Origin: Liolophura sinensis
Taxonomy: Eukaryota; Mollusca; Polyplacophora; Chitonida; Chitonidae
Reading direction: 5' to 3'
NCBI RefSeq assembly: GCF_032854445.1
Contig: NC_088303.1
Location: 35,693,265-35,757,264 of the forward strand
DNA: 64,000 nucleotides
The notes beneath the pieces were generated by a model that had not been told where the DNA came from, made no database searches, and worked only from the letters and a program-made list of their open reading frames with translations. Below are positions 12,422-21,100 of the stretch, piece after piece. The position numbers and the translations under genes were made by a program. Each line of letters opens with the position of its first letter. The first letter of the stretch is position 1.

Positions 12422-12898
12422 TTAAGACAATTGAATGATATTTACGTAAAGCCAGTATGCCATGTAGTGAGAACTACGTTTAATATATAAGCAGTATTGT
12501 GGGGCCTCATCACCAATACGCGAAATGTTCATACTACCGTTTTCCTGTAGAGATATTTCAAAGGTATATCTTAAAGTTATAACGGGGGTAGTTCTACCAA
12601 AATTGAAAGCATCCACATGAAATTTCTGAGCGCACACACCATCCTCACTGTTGTACCAATTCGTTAGCAAATTAACGACTCTCCCCTTTAGAAAGCTCAT
12701 GTTATTTCCAAGGATGTTGTACCTAGCACTTTTGCAATCATAATGGCTGAATGACGCTGATTGACAGAAAACTTTGTGACAGAATTTTAATTTGTCTGAA
12801 TGTTCTTGGGAGTAATATAAAGATAGCTGACGAGGAACAGTTGTAGGGGCCCTTACAAAAAAACTTCTTCCGTCCTCCACTGAAACAACCTGTGTCAA
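12422..12898 (-). CDS. Possible host 3' exon, unknown protein
   Basis: An open frame of 158 codons ends with TGA near 12422. I do not recognise the protein. It is rich in Cys (about five), Ser, Tyr and Asn, with segments such as SLYYSQEHSDKLKFCH and APQYCLYIKRSSHYMAYW, and looks like a folded extracellular-type domain more than random translation. There is no ATG near its start. The frame is preceded by a stop and begins at a TTG, but a splice acceptor-like TTGTTTCAG lies about 15 bases inside, so it may be a terminal exon entered from upstream (higher coordinates). It lies just outside the Polinton and 50 bp from a 15-bp minisatellite. It could also be a chance ORF; it is the longest frame in the window outside the mobile elements. 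Confidence 0.35.
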   Translation of the reverse strand: MTQVVSVEDGRSFFVRAPTTVPRQLSLYYSQEHSDKLKFCHKVFCQSASFSHYDCKSARYNILGNNMSFLKGRVVNLLTNWYNSEDGVCAQKFHVDAFNFGRTTPVITLRYTFEISLQENGSMNISRIGDEAPQYCLYIKRSSHYMAYWLYVNIIQLS

Positions 12899-12944
12899 TC
12901 ACTATGTCCTTGTGATGGTACTCTGCTTCTTGTTTACAAGCGGG

Positions 12945-13055
12945 GACGACCAAAATCCCCGATGGACAAAAGTTCGTGGACAAAGACTCTAGGGACAAAA
13001 ACCCCGTGAAAAAAAACCGGCGGACAAAACCCAGGCGGACATAAGCTCCTTGACC
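12945..13055. repeat. 15-bp degenerate minisatellite (GGACAAAAnCCCCGTG type)
   Basis: About seven units of 14-17 bp. Each begins GGACAAAA or close to it and ends in a CCCCGTG/GGCG-like segment. It lies immediately before the Polinton remains. Its units vary too much for a recent expansion. Confidence 0.8.
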
Positions 13056-13499
13056 AATATTAAAAGTGTATGGAAAATGACATAGGCCTATACGTTGTTT
13101 GCTTGTTTGAGAAAACTCCCTGAAGTGACGTTTTAGACTTTCATACAGGTTTGCTATCTATAGACCCCTTCTTACTCGTTCAAACTCTATGTATTCTAAC
13201 CGTTCTTTGACGAAATCAAAAACAGATATATAAATCTCTCAGAGTATCATATATGATGGGGGTTCTGGCTCACTCCACACGCTAGGACACTCCCCACCCC
13301 ACTGAAGGCTCCCAGCACCTTCTTGGTTCTGGCGCAGCGCACAACGTACTCCGACGTACATACACAATTGCCCCAAAAACTTGTGTAGACAGATGCACTA
13401 CGACGTACATAGTAGTATATACAATGGGACCTGTGGGCCACCCTAGGCCCGCCCCAACCCCTGGCGGTTCTATTAGAGACAGCCTATACTTTAGGTACA

Positions 13500-13697
13500 A
13501 TGACAGGTAAGGATACATGCAAGTGGCTGAACTGTGGCTCTTTCGATCTCTGTGGTCAGAGCTGTATAAAGGACTATTGCAAGGTGCACCTCGCCAGGTT
13601 AAGGAAAAGCCATGGTATACAGCCAGGTAAAGTGTGTGGAATAGGAGTTAAAACGAGTAAAACGAGTAGCATGTGGGTACCACAACAGTTCAAATAG
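13500..13697 (+). CDS. Cys-rich N-terminal leader ORF of the Polinton polymerase region
   Basis: A 65-codon ORF with ATG at 13500, rich in Cys at its start (CKWLNCGSFDLCGQSC, then KDYC), suggesting a small zinc-binding module. It lies directly upstream of, and in the same orientation as, the polymerase remains. Downstream another frame (13698-13832) stays open except for one TGA near 13785 and runs into the ATG at 13832, so this ORF and the next are probably pieces of one original reading frame or two adjacent genes. Similar Cys-rich leaders occur at this position in related elements as I remember them. Its function is unknown. Confidence 0.55.
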   Translation: MTGKDTCKWLNCGSFDLCGQSCIKDYCKVHLARLRKSHGIQPGKVCGIGVKTSKTSSMWVPQQFK

Positions 13698-13831
13698 GGA
13701 CAATCAAAGACGTGTTAGGGCTTTCCGAAAAGGAGTTTGCACGCCTGGCCTCCATGAAATTCCCATTTAGAGAGTGGTGGATGTGATGTTCAGCGACTAT
13801 AGACGAATACATCGATCAGTTACTGGCACAA

Positions 13832-15782
13832 ATGCCAGAAAATCGGACTTTCCGTGACTTAGTCCAGTTCCACAAAGCCGAGTCGGGTGGAGGTGAAGAG
13901 TTGACAGGCCCTGTCCTCCGCCCGGAGGCCCTTCTGCAAAAGTGTGAAGTTGAAGGGGAAGTTAACAAAGCCTTCACTCACATCCTGGAAACCTTTGAGA
14001 AATGGGCCCAGAAGAGCTCTGGATGGATTGTCGACAGAGTGAAGGCTCTTTGGCTGGACATCGCTCGATACCAGCCGCTGAGAGGAGGCTTCTACATCCC
14101 ACTGCTAGCAGCTATAAGGAATAAGAAGGCGGTTGTAAACGTGAAAAACAAGGATGATCCCACAGAGGCCAACCAAGTACTCACCCGATGATGACCTCAA
14201 CTTCGAAGGGATCGACGCCCCCACACTGGTCTCACAGATGCCAGAAGTCAAGTGCCAGAACAACTTGGCTATAAACGTCTTCGGCTGGGACAAAGGCGTG
14301 GTTGTGTACCACATCAGCAAACAGTCAGGGGACTTGCCCCGGATCAACCTGCTGTGGACTGAGAATGATAGCTGTGATATTGTCATAGTTTGCCACGTGC
14401 ATTTGTTTACATCATAGCATATGTGTATCTTTACATCACATGATCAGCTCCCCTATATTAATATTCATGACGTTGCAGCATAGCGATTGGCTAATAATAC
14501 GTAAGTAACGTACGGCGGGACTGCTCAAGGTGAGGAACCGAGTGGAATAGAGTGACTGTCTGAAAGGAGACGTTGTTCCGAGTCCTTTATTTACTTATAC
14601 TTTCTTACGTCAAAAGACGGTAATTTAAAAGTATTACAATAGCAAATTCCACTACAACTGGATCAAGGACCTTAGCCGCCTGCTCTATGACCAGAGCAAG
14701 CACCGGTAGCAGAAGCACTTCTGTTAGCGCTGCCTGAACGGCTACACCAAGGAGCGCCTGCTGGAGGCACACAAACCAGAGTTCATAGGTATCGGCCAGA
14801 ACGCTGTGATGGTAGAGATGGCAGAAGAAGAATGTAACATCTCCTGCACTACTCCTCTACAACCTCACTGATGTCCTACTGCTGACGGATCAGCTGGATC
14901 TCATCGGCGACAGGGGTGGCGCCAACGAAAACTTGCAGCTCTATTTGTCTGTCGGCATGAGCCTGAAAAGATCCACTTCGCCCTCAGATTTGGGCAGAGC
15001 CCCTGGATGGAGCCATATATTCGGATGAACACGGAGCTCCGAAAACAAGCCACCAGCAGCTTCGAGAAAGACCTCTACAAGCTCATGAACAACACTGTTT
15101 TTGGGAAGAGAATGGAGAACCTCAGAAAACGGGCCCATGTTAAGCTGGTGCAAACAAGTGAGGAAGCTGTGACGTTTGATAGCCAACATATTTTGCTGCA
15201 ATCCAGTTCCACAAGAACCACCTCTGCTCAACCGCTCCGTTTATGTGGGTATGAGCGCGTCCTCGACCTCTCCAAATACCTTATGTATGACTTCTACTAC
15301 AACCAGATGAAGGCTCAGTACGGAGAACATTGTCAACTCCTCTACACTGACACAGACAGCCTGCTCCTTGAGATGCAGACAGAGGATGTCTATCGCCAGA
15401 TATGCAGACCTCTATGACATGTCTGACTACCTAAAAGACCACCCACTGCAAAGCATGGCGAACAAGAAGATGTTCCGTAAGATGACGGATGAATGTGCTG
15501 GGCGACCAATAGCCGAATACATCGGCCTGCGCCCGAAGATATACAGCATTCTCGAGGCCAGCGGCCACAACATCAAAAAGGCCAAAAGGCCTTTCGCTAT
15601 GGCATGGATATCTACGGGCAGCTTCTGAACAAGGTATCGCTCCCGCCCTTCGACTCCAAGCGCTGGATGTCTGCAAATTGGGTGGACACGCTGGCCTATG
15701 GACACAAAGATGCTCTTCCCGTGGACATAGCCTAAATGGACGATTACATAGATGAGCTCTCAGCGGCGCTGTAGGGTCCCTT
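13832..15782 (+). pseudogene. Polinton protein-primed type B DNA polymerase, disrupted
   Basis: The enzyme would replicate the element from a protein primer. Pieces in order: an N-terminal part (13832-14191, 119 codons), a frame shift into 14154-14370, interruption by a solo LTR (14373-14638), a short stretch after it (14644 to about 14840) with two in-frame stops, then a large deletion removing the exonuclease region and part of the polymerase. The palm and fingers part resumes at about 14920. ORF 15007-15417 carries the motif B-like KLMNNTVFGK and the motif C YTDTDSL with both catalytic aspartates. Further frame shifts follow at about 15410 and 15600, and the C-terminal tail reads to about 15780 (DDYIDELSAAL then stop). 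Intact relatives exceed 1000 residues. This copy cannot make a working enzyme. Confidence 0.88.
14368..14643. mobile_element. Solo LTR inserted in the Polinton polymerase gene
   Basis: The element body is 14373-14638 (266 bp). It starts TGTGATATTG and ends AAGTATTACA, the TG...CA ends typical of LTRs. It is flanked by the perfect 5-bp duplication ATAGC (14368-14372 and 14639-14643). Polymerase coding sequence reads up to the left flank and resumes just after the right flank, so the insertion is bounded at base level. A 5-bp duplication fits Gypsy/Ty3 or BEL-type elements. No internal retrotransposon sequence is present, as expected after LTR-LTR recombination. The family cannot be assigned from the LTR alone. 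Confidence 0.88.
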
Positions 15783-15939
15783 GCGGTGGAAGCTGAGTGT
15801 CCCGTTGCACCACAAGAAGTTCCTCACCGACAAACCCCCGCTGAGGGCCGCCGCATTGCACGTCAATGTGGTTGAGCACAGGCTCGAGAGGCTTGGTCAC
15901 TGAGCGCCAGAATCCGCACACATCCAGGGACCACACGGA

Positions 15940-16842
15940 TCAGTCGCGCGGCGACGGCCACCCTCCAGCTCGCCGGGCTGGTCCAGATAGCGCACACCAA
16001 CCAATGACTGCGGGTAAGTCATTGCTGCCTTGAATTATCCTTTCAGAAGACCGCCAAGAAGGCAAACGCATCTCCTGGGCGTACTGGTACCCGAAGAGCC
16101 GCTCAGTCAGGGTCCGGTTGAAGCGATCCACAACACCATGGTCCCGATAGACGCCTGACTGAAACCCTATGTCTAGCCAAGAGCTGGCTAGCCGCACCCA
16201 TGCACTCAAGCTCAGGGTCAACCTGGAGCAGATTGGGCCACTTCAACAGCCCTCGCCTGTAAATGCGAGACAAGGCGTCGGCAACTTCTTTGGCCTCTTT
16301 TGTGGTCAGGGGCTCAGCGGCCTTGAACCGGCTGGCAACATTGACCACTGTAAGGGCATACTTGCAGGTGCTCTTGCATAGTTTGTCATGCGGTAGAAAC
16401 AACAAGTCAATGGACTGAATTTAGCACATTAATGTCAAATTTTGCCCGAAGAATACACCACGGGCTGTAAGATCACATGTTTCTTGAGCCAGGCCCGAGC
16501 GCCATCTTCAGAGGCCTTGGCAGTCTCTGCCAGTTTCTTGATGGCTGCAAGCCCCTTCCAGTAGCCCTTGGGGCTATAGTAGATGCTCGACAGCTTCTGA
16601 TCCATCAAGATTTGGGAGATATTCGAGCAGCCCAACCAACCTCCAACAAGCGGAAGCGACAGGCCCTGCCCCAGCACCTTTGCGGCGAAACGCATGGCAG
16701 CCTTTTCATCCTGCCCCCACAGGTAGAGCAATTTTTGCGCCCTACCAATCATGGCATTAGCCAGAGGGCCGGAGATATTGTGGCGGCGAGTGCAGTGGGC
16801 GACCTCTAGCATCGCGAAGTATATCTCTTCGGGCAAACCCAT
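15940..16842 (-). pseudogene. Polinton integrase (RVE/DDE fold), frameshifted
   Basis: This retrovirus-type integrase would insert the element. Upstream part 16435-16842 (135 codons) includes the N-terminal region (IYYSPKGYWKGLAAIKKLAE). Core part 16103-16405 has the first catalytic Asp context (IDLLFLPHDKL), the LTVVNVASRF strand and LLQVDPELE with the second Asp. Part 15940-16221 has GVVDRFNRTLTERLFGYQ, where I expect the catalytic Glu but read Asp. A stop and frame shift lie at about 16410-16420 between the first two parts, and another shift lies near 16200. It is convergent with the polymerase, with about 160 bp between them. Family identity is firm. Loss of function is inferred from the frame breaks and the changed third acidic residue. 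Confidence 0.88.
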
Positions 16843-17019
16843 TATCGCACAGTACGATCCGTTGCTTTGCTATATATATAGAAAAGGGCGCAAAAAAATT
16901 TTACCCACTTCACTGCTAAGGTTGTTTAGCTCAACACACTCAACTCGTTTCGGGCCCATGATGCAGCAGTTCTACTGCCTTCTCGTGGCGCTTCCGCTCC
17001 TCGTCCACACTGGAAGCCC

Positions 17020-17265
17020 TTACCATCGAGAAGAGATATCCGGAGGAAGGATCCCATGTTTAATTAGCAGGTCTTTCGACCACATAGCCAGACCGACATC
17101 AACAAGGACCATTCCCATGTCTTGGGCTGTGGTGTCTAGGTTTGGGATTGGTGCTTTTAAGAACATCTTGCCTAGACGAACGTACTCAGAAGCCAGGAGA
17201 GTGGCTACTGCTACGTGGTAGGTCACCTTGACCAGCACCTTTTCATCACTAATGGGAGAAGACAT
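17020..17265 (-). CDS. Small Polinton ORF, unknown function
   Basis: 81 codons, ATG-started (SSPISDEKVLVKVTYHVAVA), with a mildly hydrophobic middle (TTAQDMGMVLVDVGLAMW). It lies upstream of the integrase in the same direction and in the cluster of small late-type ORFs. I recall similar ORFs beside integrase in related elements but know no function. It appears free of stops, unlike its neighbours. Confidence 0.5.
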   Translation of the reverse strand: MSSPISDEKVLVKVTYHVAVATLLASEYVRLGKMFLKAPIPNLDTTAQDMGMVLVDVGLAMWSKDLLIKHGILPPDISSRW

Positions 17266-17300
17266 CGTTACTGCATGTAGAAAGGGTCGCGAGGAATCTT

Positions 17301-17525
17301 TCAGCGAATCGCCTGGTAGGTCTGCGGATCGGACGAAGCCAATAGCTTTGTCACGCTAGTTGCTTCGTTACGCCCTTGGCGCAGAAACAATAGCACTCCA
17401 ATGCCACCAGCGATCAACAGCGGCACCCAGTACAGCATTCCTGATGCTGACACCCTATGCGCCTTTGGCTCGTTTGCCCCTCTCACCCTCTCCTCCTCCT
17501 GCTGTTTCGGACCGACAGCATGCAC
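17301..17525 (-). CDS. Small single-pass membrane protein of the Polinton
   Basis: 74 codons. A polar, charged N-terminus (about residues 1-29) is followed by one clear membrane segment, LYWVPLLIAGGIGVLLF (about residues 32-48), then a charged tail. It lies 35 bp upstream of the 17020-17265 ORF in the same orientation, which suggests a shared transcript. Single-pass proteins like this are common among small virion or virus-membrane proteins; that role is inference. Confidence 0.5.
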   Translation of the reverse strand: MHAVGPKQQEEERVRGANEPKAHRVSASGMLYWVPLLIAGGIGVLLFLRQGRNEATSVTKLLASSDPQTYQAIR

Positions 17526-17554
17526 TGCGGCAAACTCTTCGGGAGATCATCGGC

Positions 17555-18432
17555 CGCTCCGCAACGTAGCAAAGAAACTTCGCGTAGTTCATCCATGAGC
17601 TTTCCCGCCTTGGCCTTTCTCGGTACAGCACCAGCCCCTTCCGCAGAGATCTTTGGCACGTTTTTTACTGGTACTGTTCGCCGCTGTCACCCTCTCCTCT
17701 TCCTGATGCTTCTCCATAATATCTCTGTACTCATCTTGTTGATCATCAGAGGTCATACTTCGAGGGCATCTGTGTTCAAATGAACAACGGTTAGCAGTGG
17801 TTAGCGCCATCATCTCTCTGGCAAACTCTTTTGCAGCTTTGCGTTCATAGGCCGTTCCGCTACGTAGTAAAGAAGCTGTAGAAGCTTTAGCTTCGCGAAG
17901 TTCATCCATGAGCTATCCCGCCTAGGTGTTTCTCGCTGCAGCAGCGGCTGTTTGGGATCTTTGGTACGTTTGTCACTGCTACTGCTCGCCGCTGTCATCC
18001 TCCTCCTGCTGTTTTTCCATAATAGTCTCTGTACTCATCGTGTTGATCATCAGACGACCTATGTCCAAATGAACAATGCTTAGCAGTGGTCCGCGCCATA
18101 GTTAACGACGCTAACCACATGCCACAGCGGTGGTACACATCGGCTATTTCGAAGAGCCTACAGCTCCGCGAAGTTCATCTATGAGCTTTTCCACCTTGAC
18201 TTTTCACTCAAGGATCTGTGGGACGACGTGTGGCACATTTGCCACCTGGTGGCACGTCGCTACTGTTTGCCACTGTCACCCTCTCATCCTCCTGTTGTTT
18301 CTCAATAACAATCTTCTGTGTATTCATCTTGTCGATCATCAGGCGACATATTCCGATGGCACCTGTCTCTAAATGAATAATGTCAGCGCCATGGCAGCTA
18401 AGTACATGCAATACCGGTGGTACAGCCCACAA
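17555..18432 (-). repeat. Three tandem, diverged copies of a charged helical Polinton ORF
   Basis: The segment containing TTCATCCATGAGCT recurs at about 17589, 17903 and 18175, giving three copies of roughly 270-315 bp. In the minus frames each copy encodes parts of one charged, probably helical protein. Recurring pieces are MDELREAK, AYERKAAKEFAREMMAL and EKHQEEERVTAANS, seen in ORFs 17589-17909, 17810-17998 and 18208-18432. Copies 1 and 2 are more similar to each other than to copy 3. Frames are broken between copies. It may be a duplicated small gene or an internally repetitive coiled-coil protein. Confidence 0.7.
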
Positions 18433-18700
18433 GTAGCAATGTTAAGCCCATGTCTGATACATGGGTCGGCCTCGAGCTCTGTTACGAGTTTGGGACGATT
18501 CTTGGGTGGAATAGGTAAAAACATGCTGCCCCCTCCCCCCCCCCCCCCCCATGAATACAATCGCAGTGCGACCCCGCCGAGAGCCTTCGTCACTTGAGCC
18601 CAAAGACGAGCTTCATATTGGAAGTACACCTTCATGATGTCCTCATCGTTCATGGTGTCAATTTCCTCGGCCGTTACGCGTTTTCCTTGATATCGCTTGG
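18369..18700 (-). pseudogene. Polinton ORF with long glycine tract, unknown function
   Basis: The minus frame reads from about 18700 (RYQGKRVTAEEIDT) through MNDEDIMKVYFQYEARLWAQ to about 18369. A poly-C run on the plus strand (about 18533-18550) is read as a run of glycines in the middle and has probably slipped, since the flanking text joins poorly. The ORF recurs in my memory of related elements but has no known function. It shares its C-terminal CGLYHRYCMYLAAMAL end with the start of the three-copy repeat region. Confidence 0.5.
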
Positions 18701-18835
18701 TCTGCCCACTTCACACAAGTGTGTCTATCCTATCCCTTTGTTGTCCCGATTCGTAGAATCTGTCTAACGACGCATTCGTAGGGAGGTGCGTGTCATTTAA
18801 AGAACCTTCGTGGAGGTGGAACCAAGAACTGGATC

Positions 18836-19043
18836 TCAGGTAAGGACGCAATATGCAGCTGACTGATCGGCCTTTAGCAGGAGCTTAGAAATGCTGCTCC
18901 TCTGCGAGGACTCGTCGAACCGCTGCTCTTTCTTCCTGGATCGGGATGACATCATTCTCTCGTAGACAGTCTTCAAATGAATCCCGATCTTTGCAGTGAA
19001 AGAGGGAAACCCAACGCGTCTGCTCGCGCAGGCACTTGAGGAC
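18836..19043 (-). pseudogene. Detached C-terminal piece of the Polinton packaging ATPase
   Basis: The 47 bp at 18997-19043 are identical to 19709-19755, where they encode LKCLREQTRWVSLF of the ATPase. Beyond them the sequence reads as a charged C-terminal tail (EDCLRENDVIP in one frame, SRSRKKEQRFDESSQRSS in another) that ends near 18836. It looks like the natural end of the ATPase gene, separated from the rest by the block 19044-19708. Confidence 0.65.
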
Positions 19044-19708
19044 TTCGTCTCCACATTGGTGTTAGCGCTCATCGGAGGCGCTATACCTTCTCCAACGTCA
19101 CCTCCCAAGCCAACCTACAGGGGCAGTCTCAATGAGTGGGTGAAAAAGCATTTCCGGGCCTTCGGCGCACCTTGGCAAACTGGCTGGGAAAGCGTGGCCA
19201 AGACGATTTTGTAGTTGGCTATCTGACTGACCCACAGAAGCATGTCGCTGGGGGCCATATATAAGCCTAGGCCGAACACAAAGTCAACGGCAATACCGGC
19301 ATACTGTAGCACGCCCTGGTAGCGTTTGATAGCGGACGGTACGTCGACTGGGGAGGAAATGGCATCTTCGAAGTTGGCATCTTCGATGGTTGTCCCTGTC
19401 CTAAGAACTCGCCTCCTTCTATGCGCATGAGAATGAACGATGCTCAGGCGTCCATACCGTTCTGTTTGAGGGAGTCTACGCGCAGAAAGCCGCATTTTCT
19501 AGGGAACGATGTTGACAACCACATCCGTAGTTGCGCACTAGACCGCAAAGTTCAGCTGGTTCTGCCAAAACTGCACTGGGTTGGTATTCCAAGCCTGAAC
19601 GATGGAATTGATGGTTACTTTTGGTAAGCGCTACTTATGGAACACATCTGCGAATTGGGCCTGGAAGGCCTTGACCTTGCTCACGTAGATGTGTGAGGAC
19701 GTGTGAGA
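19044..19708. repeat. 665-bp block inserted inside the ATPase gene, copied from the 21.1-22.5 kb region
   Basis: Its first part (19044-19215, plus) reads as a C-terminal end with a hydrophobic segment (LVLALIGGAIPSP) and EWVKKHFRAFG. It probably belongs to the coiled-coil protein at 21101. From 19163 it matches 21673-22512 almost base for base (for example the 19255-19510 and 21750-22015 stretches), but lacks about 300 bp present there (22018-22315). It is bounded by the 47-bp repeat at 18997-19043 and 19709-19755. Confidence 0.85.
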
Positions 19709-20175
19709 TGAAAGAGGGAAACCCAACGCGTCTGCTCGCGCAGGCACTTGAGGACGGAGTTATACTTCTGAGTGAAAACCCACAGGCTTTGGTCCGCATG
19801 TCGGCCAGAGAAAGCCAGGGATCTGAGCATGTCCTTATTTTTAGTCAACGCCTTCATGGCGCCACAGTCATCTACGATGTACAGCGTGGGTCCCCCTTGG
19901 AAAAGCTTGTACAGTGCCCTCAGGTAGTCGTGAAGCCGCTCGCCCGGGTTGAAATAGTAGACCTCGGTGTCAGACCATATCCATCTTCGCCCCTGATACG
20001 TCTTCTTATACTGAAGCGTGGGGCAGAGGTTCACAATGTGCTCAAAATGACCGCAGTAGGGGTCCTCCAGGAGATCGAGGATGAAGACAGTTTTACCTCA
20101 TCCTGCTTGCCCACAAATAACTGCGCTTTGGACGACCTTTGGGTAATGAATACAGCACGCTGACGAACCTGCCAT
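19681..20175 (-). pseudogene. Polinton A32-like packaging ATPase, nonsense codon in P-loop
   Basis: This HerA/FtsK-type ATPase would package DNA into the capsid. ATG at 20175 begins a 165-codon frame ending at 19681. Codon 26 (20098-20100) is TGA and sits inside the Walker A loop, which otherwise reads CGQAG-stop-GKTVF. Walker B is LYIVDDCGA. A conserved SGRHADQSLWVFTQKYNS segment, which I take as the sensor region, follows. The last residues (HLTRPHTST) come from the inserted block after 19708. The start overlaps the end of the capsid frame, which suggests tight co-transcription. Confidence 0.85.
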
Positions 20176-21095
20176 TTTCGAATTGAAGCTGAGCGTCCGT
20201 GATCACATACAGATAACAGACAAGTTGAATACCGCTGCCGACTCAGCCTCTTTTGTGATCTGAATAGTGATCCCTTAGCGTTCTCCATGCGCCTCCCCCT
20301 GCCATGCAGCTGGCCGTCATCGGTTGTCCTCAACTCAAGCCAAAAAGCGTTCTTTGACCTTAAGAACTCTTCCAGGGACACATCTGCTAGGCCTAAGTCT
20401 TCTTAATGCGCAAGCTGGATCTTCCGGGCCTCTTCCCATTGCTGGTATTCCCGCATTCTCTGGCCGTTCAGCTGATTGAGGACACCTTCTATCGTAACCT
20501 CCACTTTGATGTTCTTCGGGTTGTAGAAGTATTCAGACCTCCTGTTCCACCATGGTCCTTCTGCTGGAGTCACATCAAAACACCTTTCAGCCATCTGGCT
20601 GACACAATAGTTTATGTTCCAGAGCCCGTCGGATTTGTTTTCACCAAACTTCAGGTGTTGGAGAAAGCGACCATATAGTATGGAGACGCGCCCGAATAAC
20701 CGCTTGCATATCTGGCTAGCCAACTCCAGTTCGGTGACCATATCGAACTCCAGACTGATATTGTCGACGGTGTAAATGGCATCTGTCATCATCTGTCGTC
20801 TTCAGGACCCGGCCGTAATCATTGAACGTCAGTTTGTACTCGAGCCGGTCAGCCAAGGCACTCTGATAGAAGGGCATATGTCTCCCAAGGCACTCTGATA
20901 GAAGGGCATATGTCTCCCGAAGAGCTCGAATTCCAGTTGGATGTGGAACCGGTTGCCATATATCCGATCAATGACTGTCTCCGGCATCATCCGTCGCGTT
21001 TGCGCAGGTTTCCACTACCAAAACCTTGATAAGCCGCATTCTGCCGTTTGTTACTGGCCAGCCATAGATCGCCGTAGCAACGAAACAGCTCAACC
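20160..21095 (-). pseudogene. Polinton major capsid protein (double-jelly-roll type), C-terminal part
   Basis: The would-be capsid protein is read in several minus frames. ORF 20987-21409 holds VELFRCYGDLWLASNKRQNA in its last quarter. Next comes PETVIDRIYGNRFHIQLEFE (about 20990), then ORF 20403-20792 (IYTVDNISLEFDMVTELELA; later YNPKNIKVEVTIEGV), then ORF 20031-20381 (SLEEFLRSKNAFWLELRTTD). A 32-bp tandem duplication at 20853-20916 shifts the frame. The N-terminal half is absent: upstream of about 21095 the DNA belongs to the plus-strand coiled-coil gene. I recognise the pattern as the capsid ORF beside the ATPase in Polintons. The structural fold is from family knowledge and is not visible in the sequence. 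Confidence 0.62.
20853..20916. repeat. 32-bp perfect tandem duplication in the capsid gene
   Basis: The unit starting CCAAGGCACTCTGATAGAAG occurs twice head to tail (20853-20884 and 20885-20916) with no mismatch that I can see. 32 is not a multiple of three, so it breaks the capsid frame. Perfect identity means a recent event or an assembly artefact. Confidence 0.95.
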
Positions 21096-21100
21096 CAGCC

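Noticed and set aside
13247-13518. Two overlapping minus ORFs at the left Polinton edge
   Set aside because: Both read low-complexity, GC-rich DNA in antisense, are unlike any Polinton gene I know, and lie upstream of the plus-strand genes.
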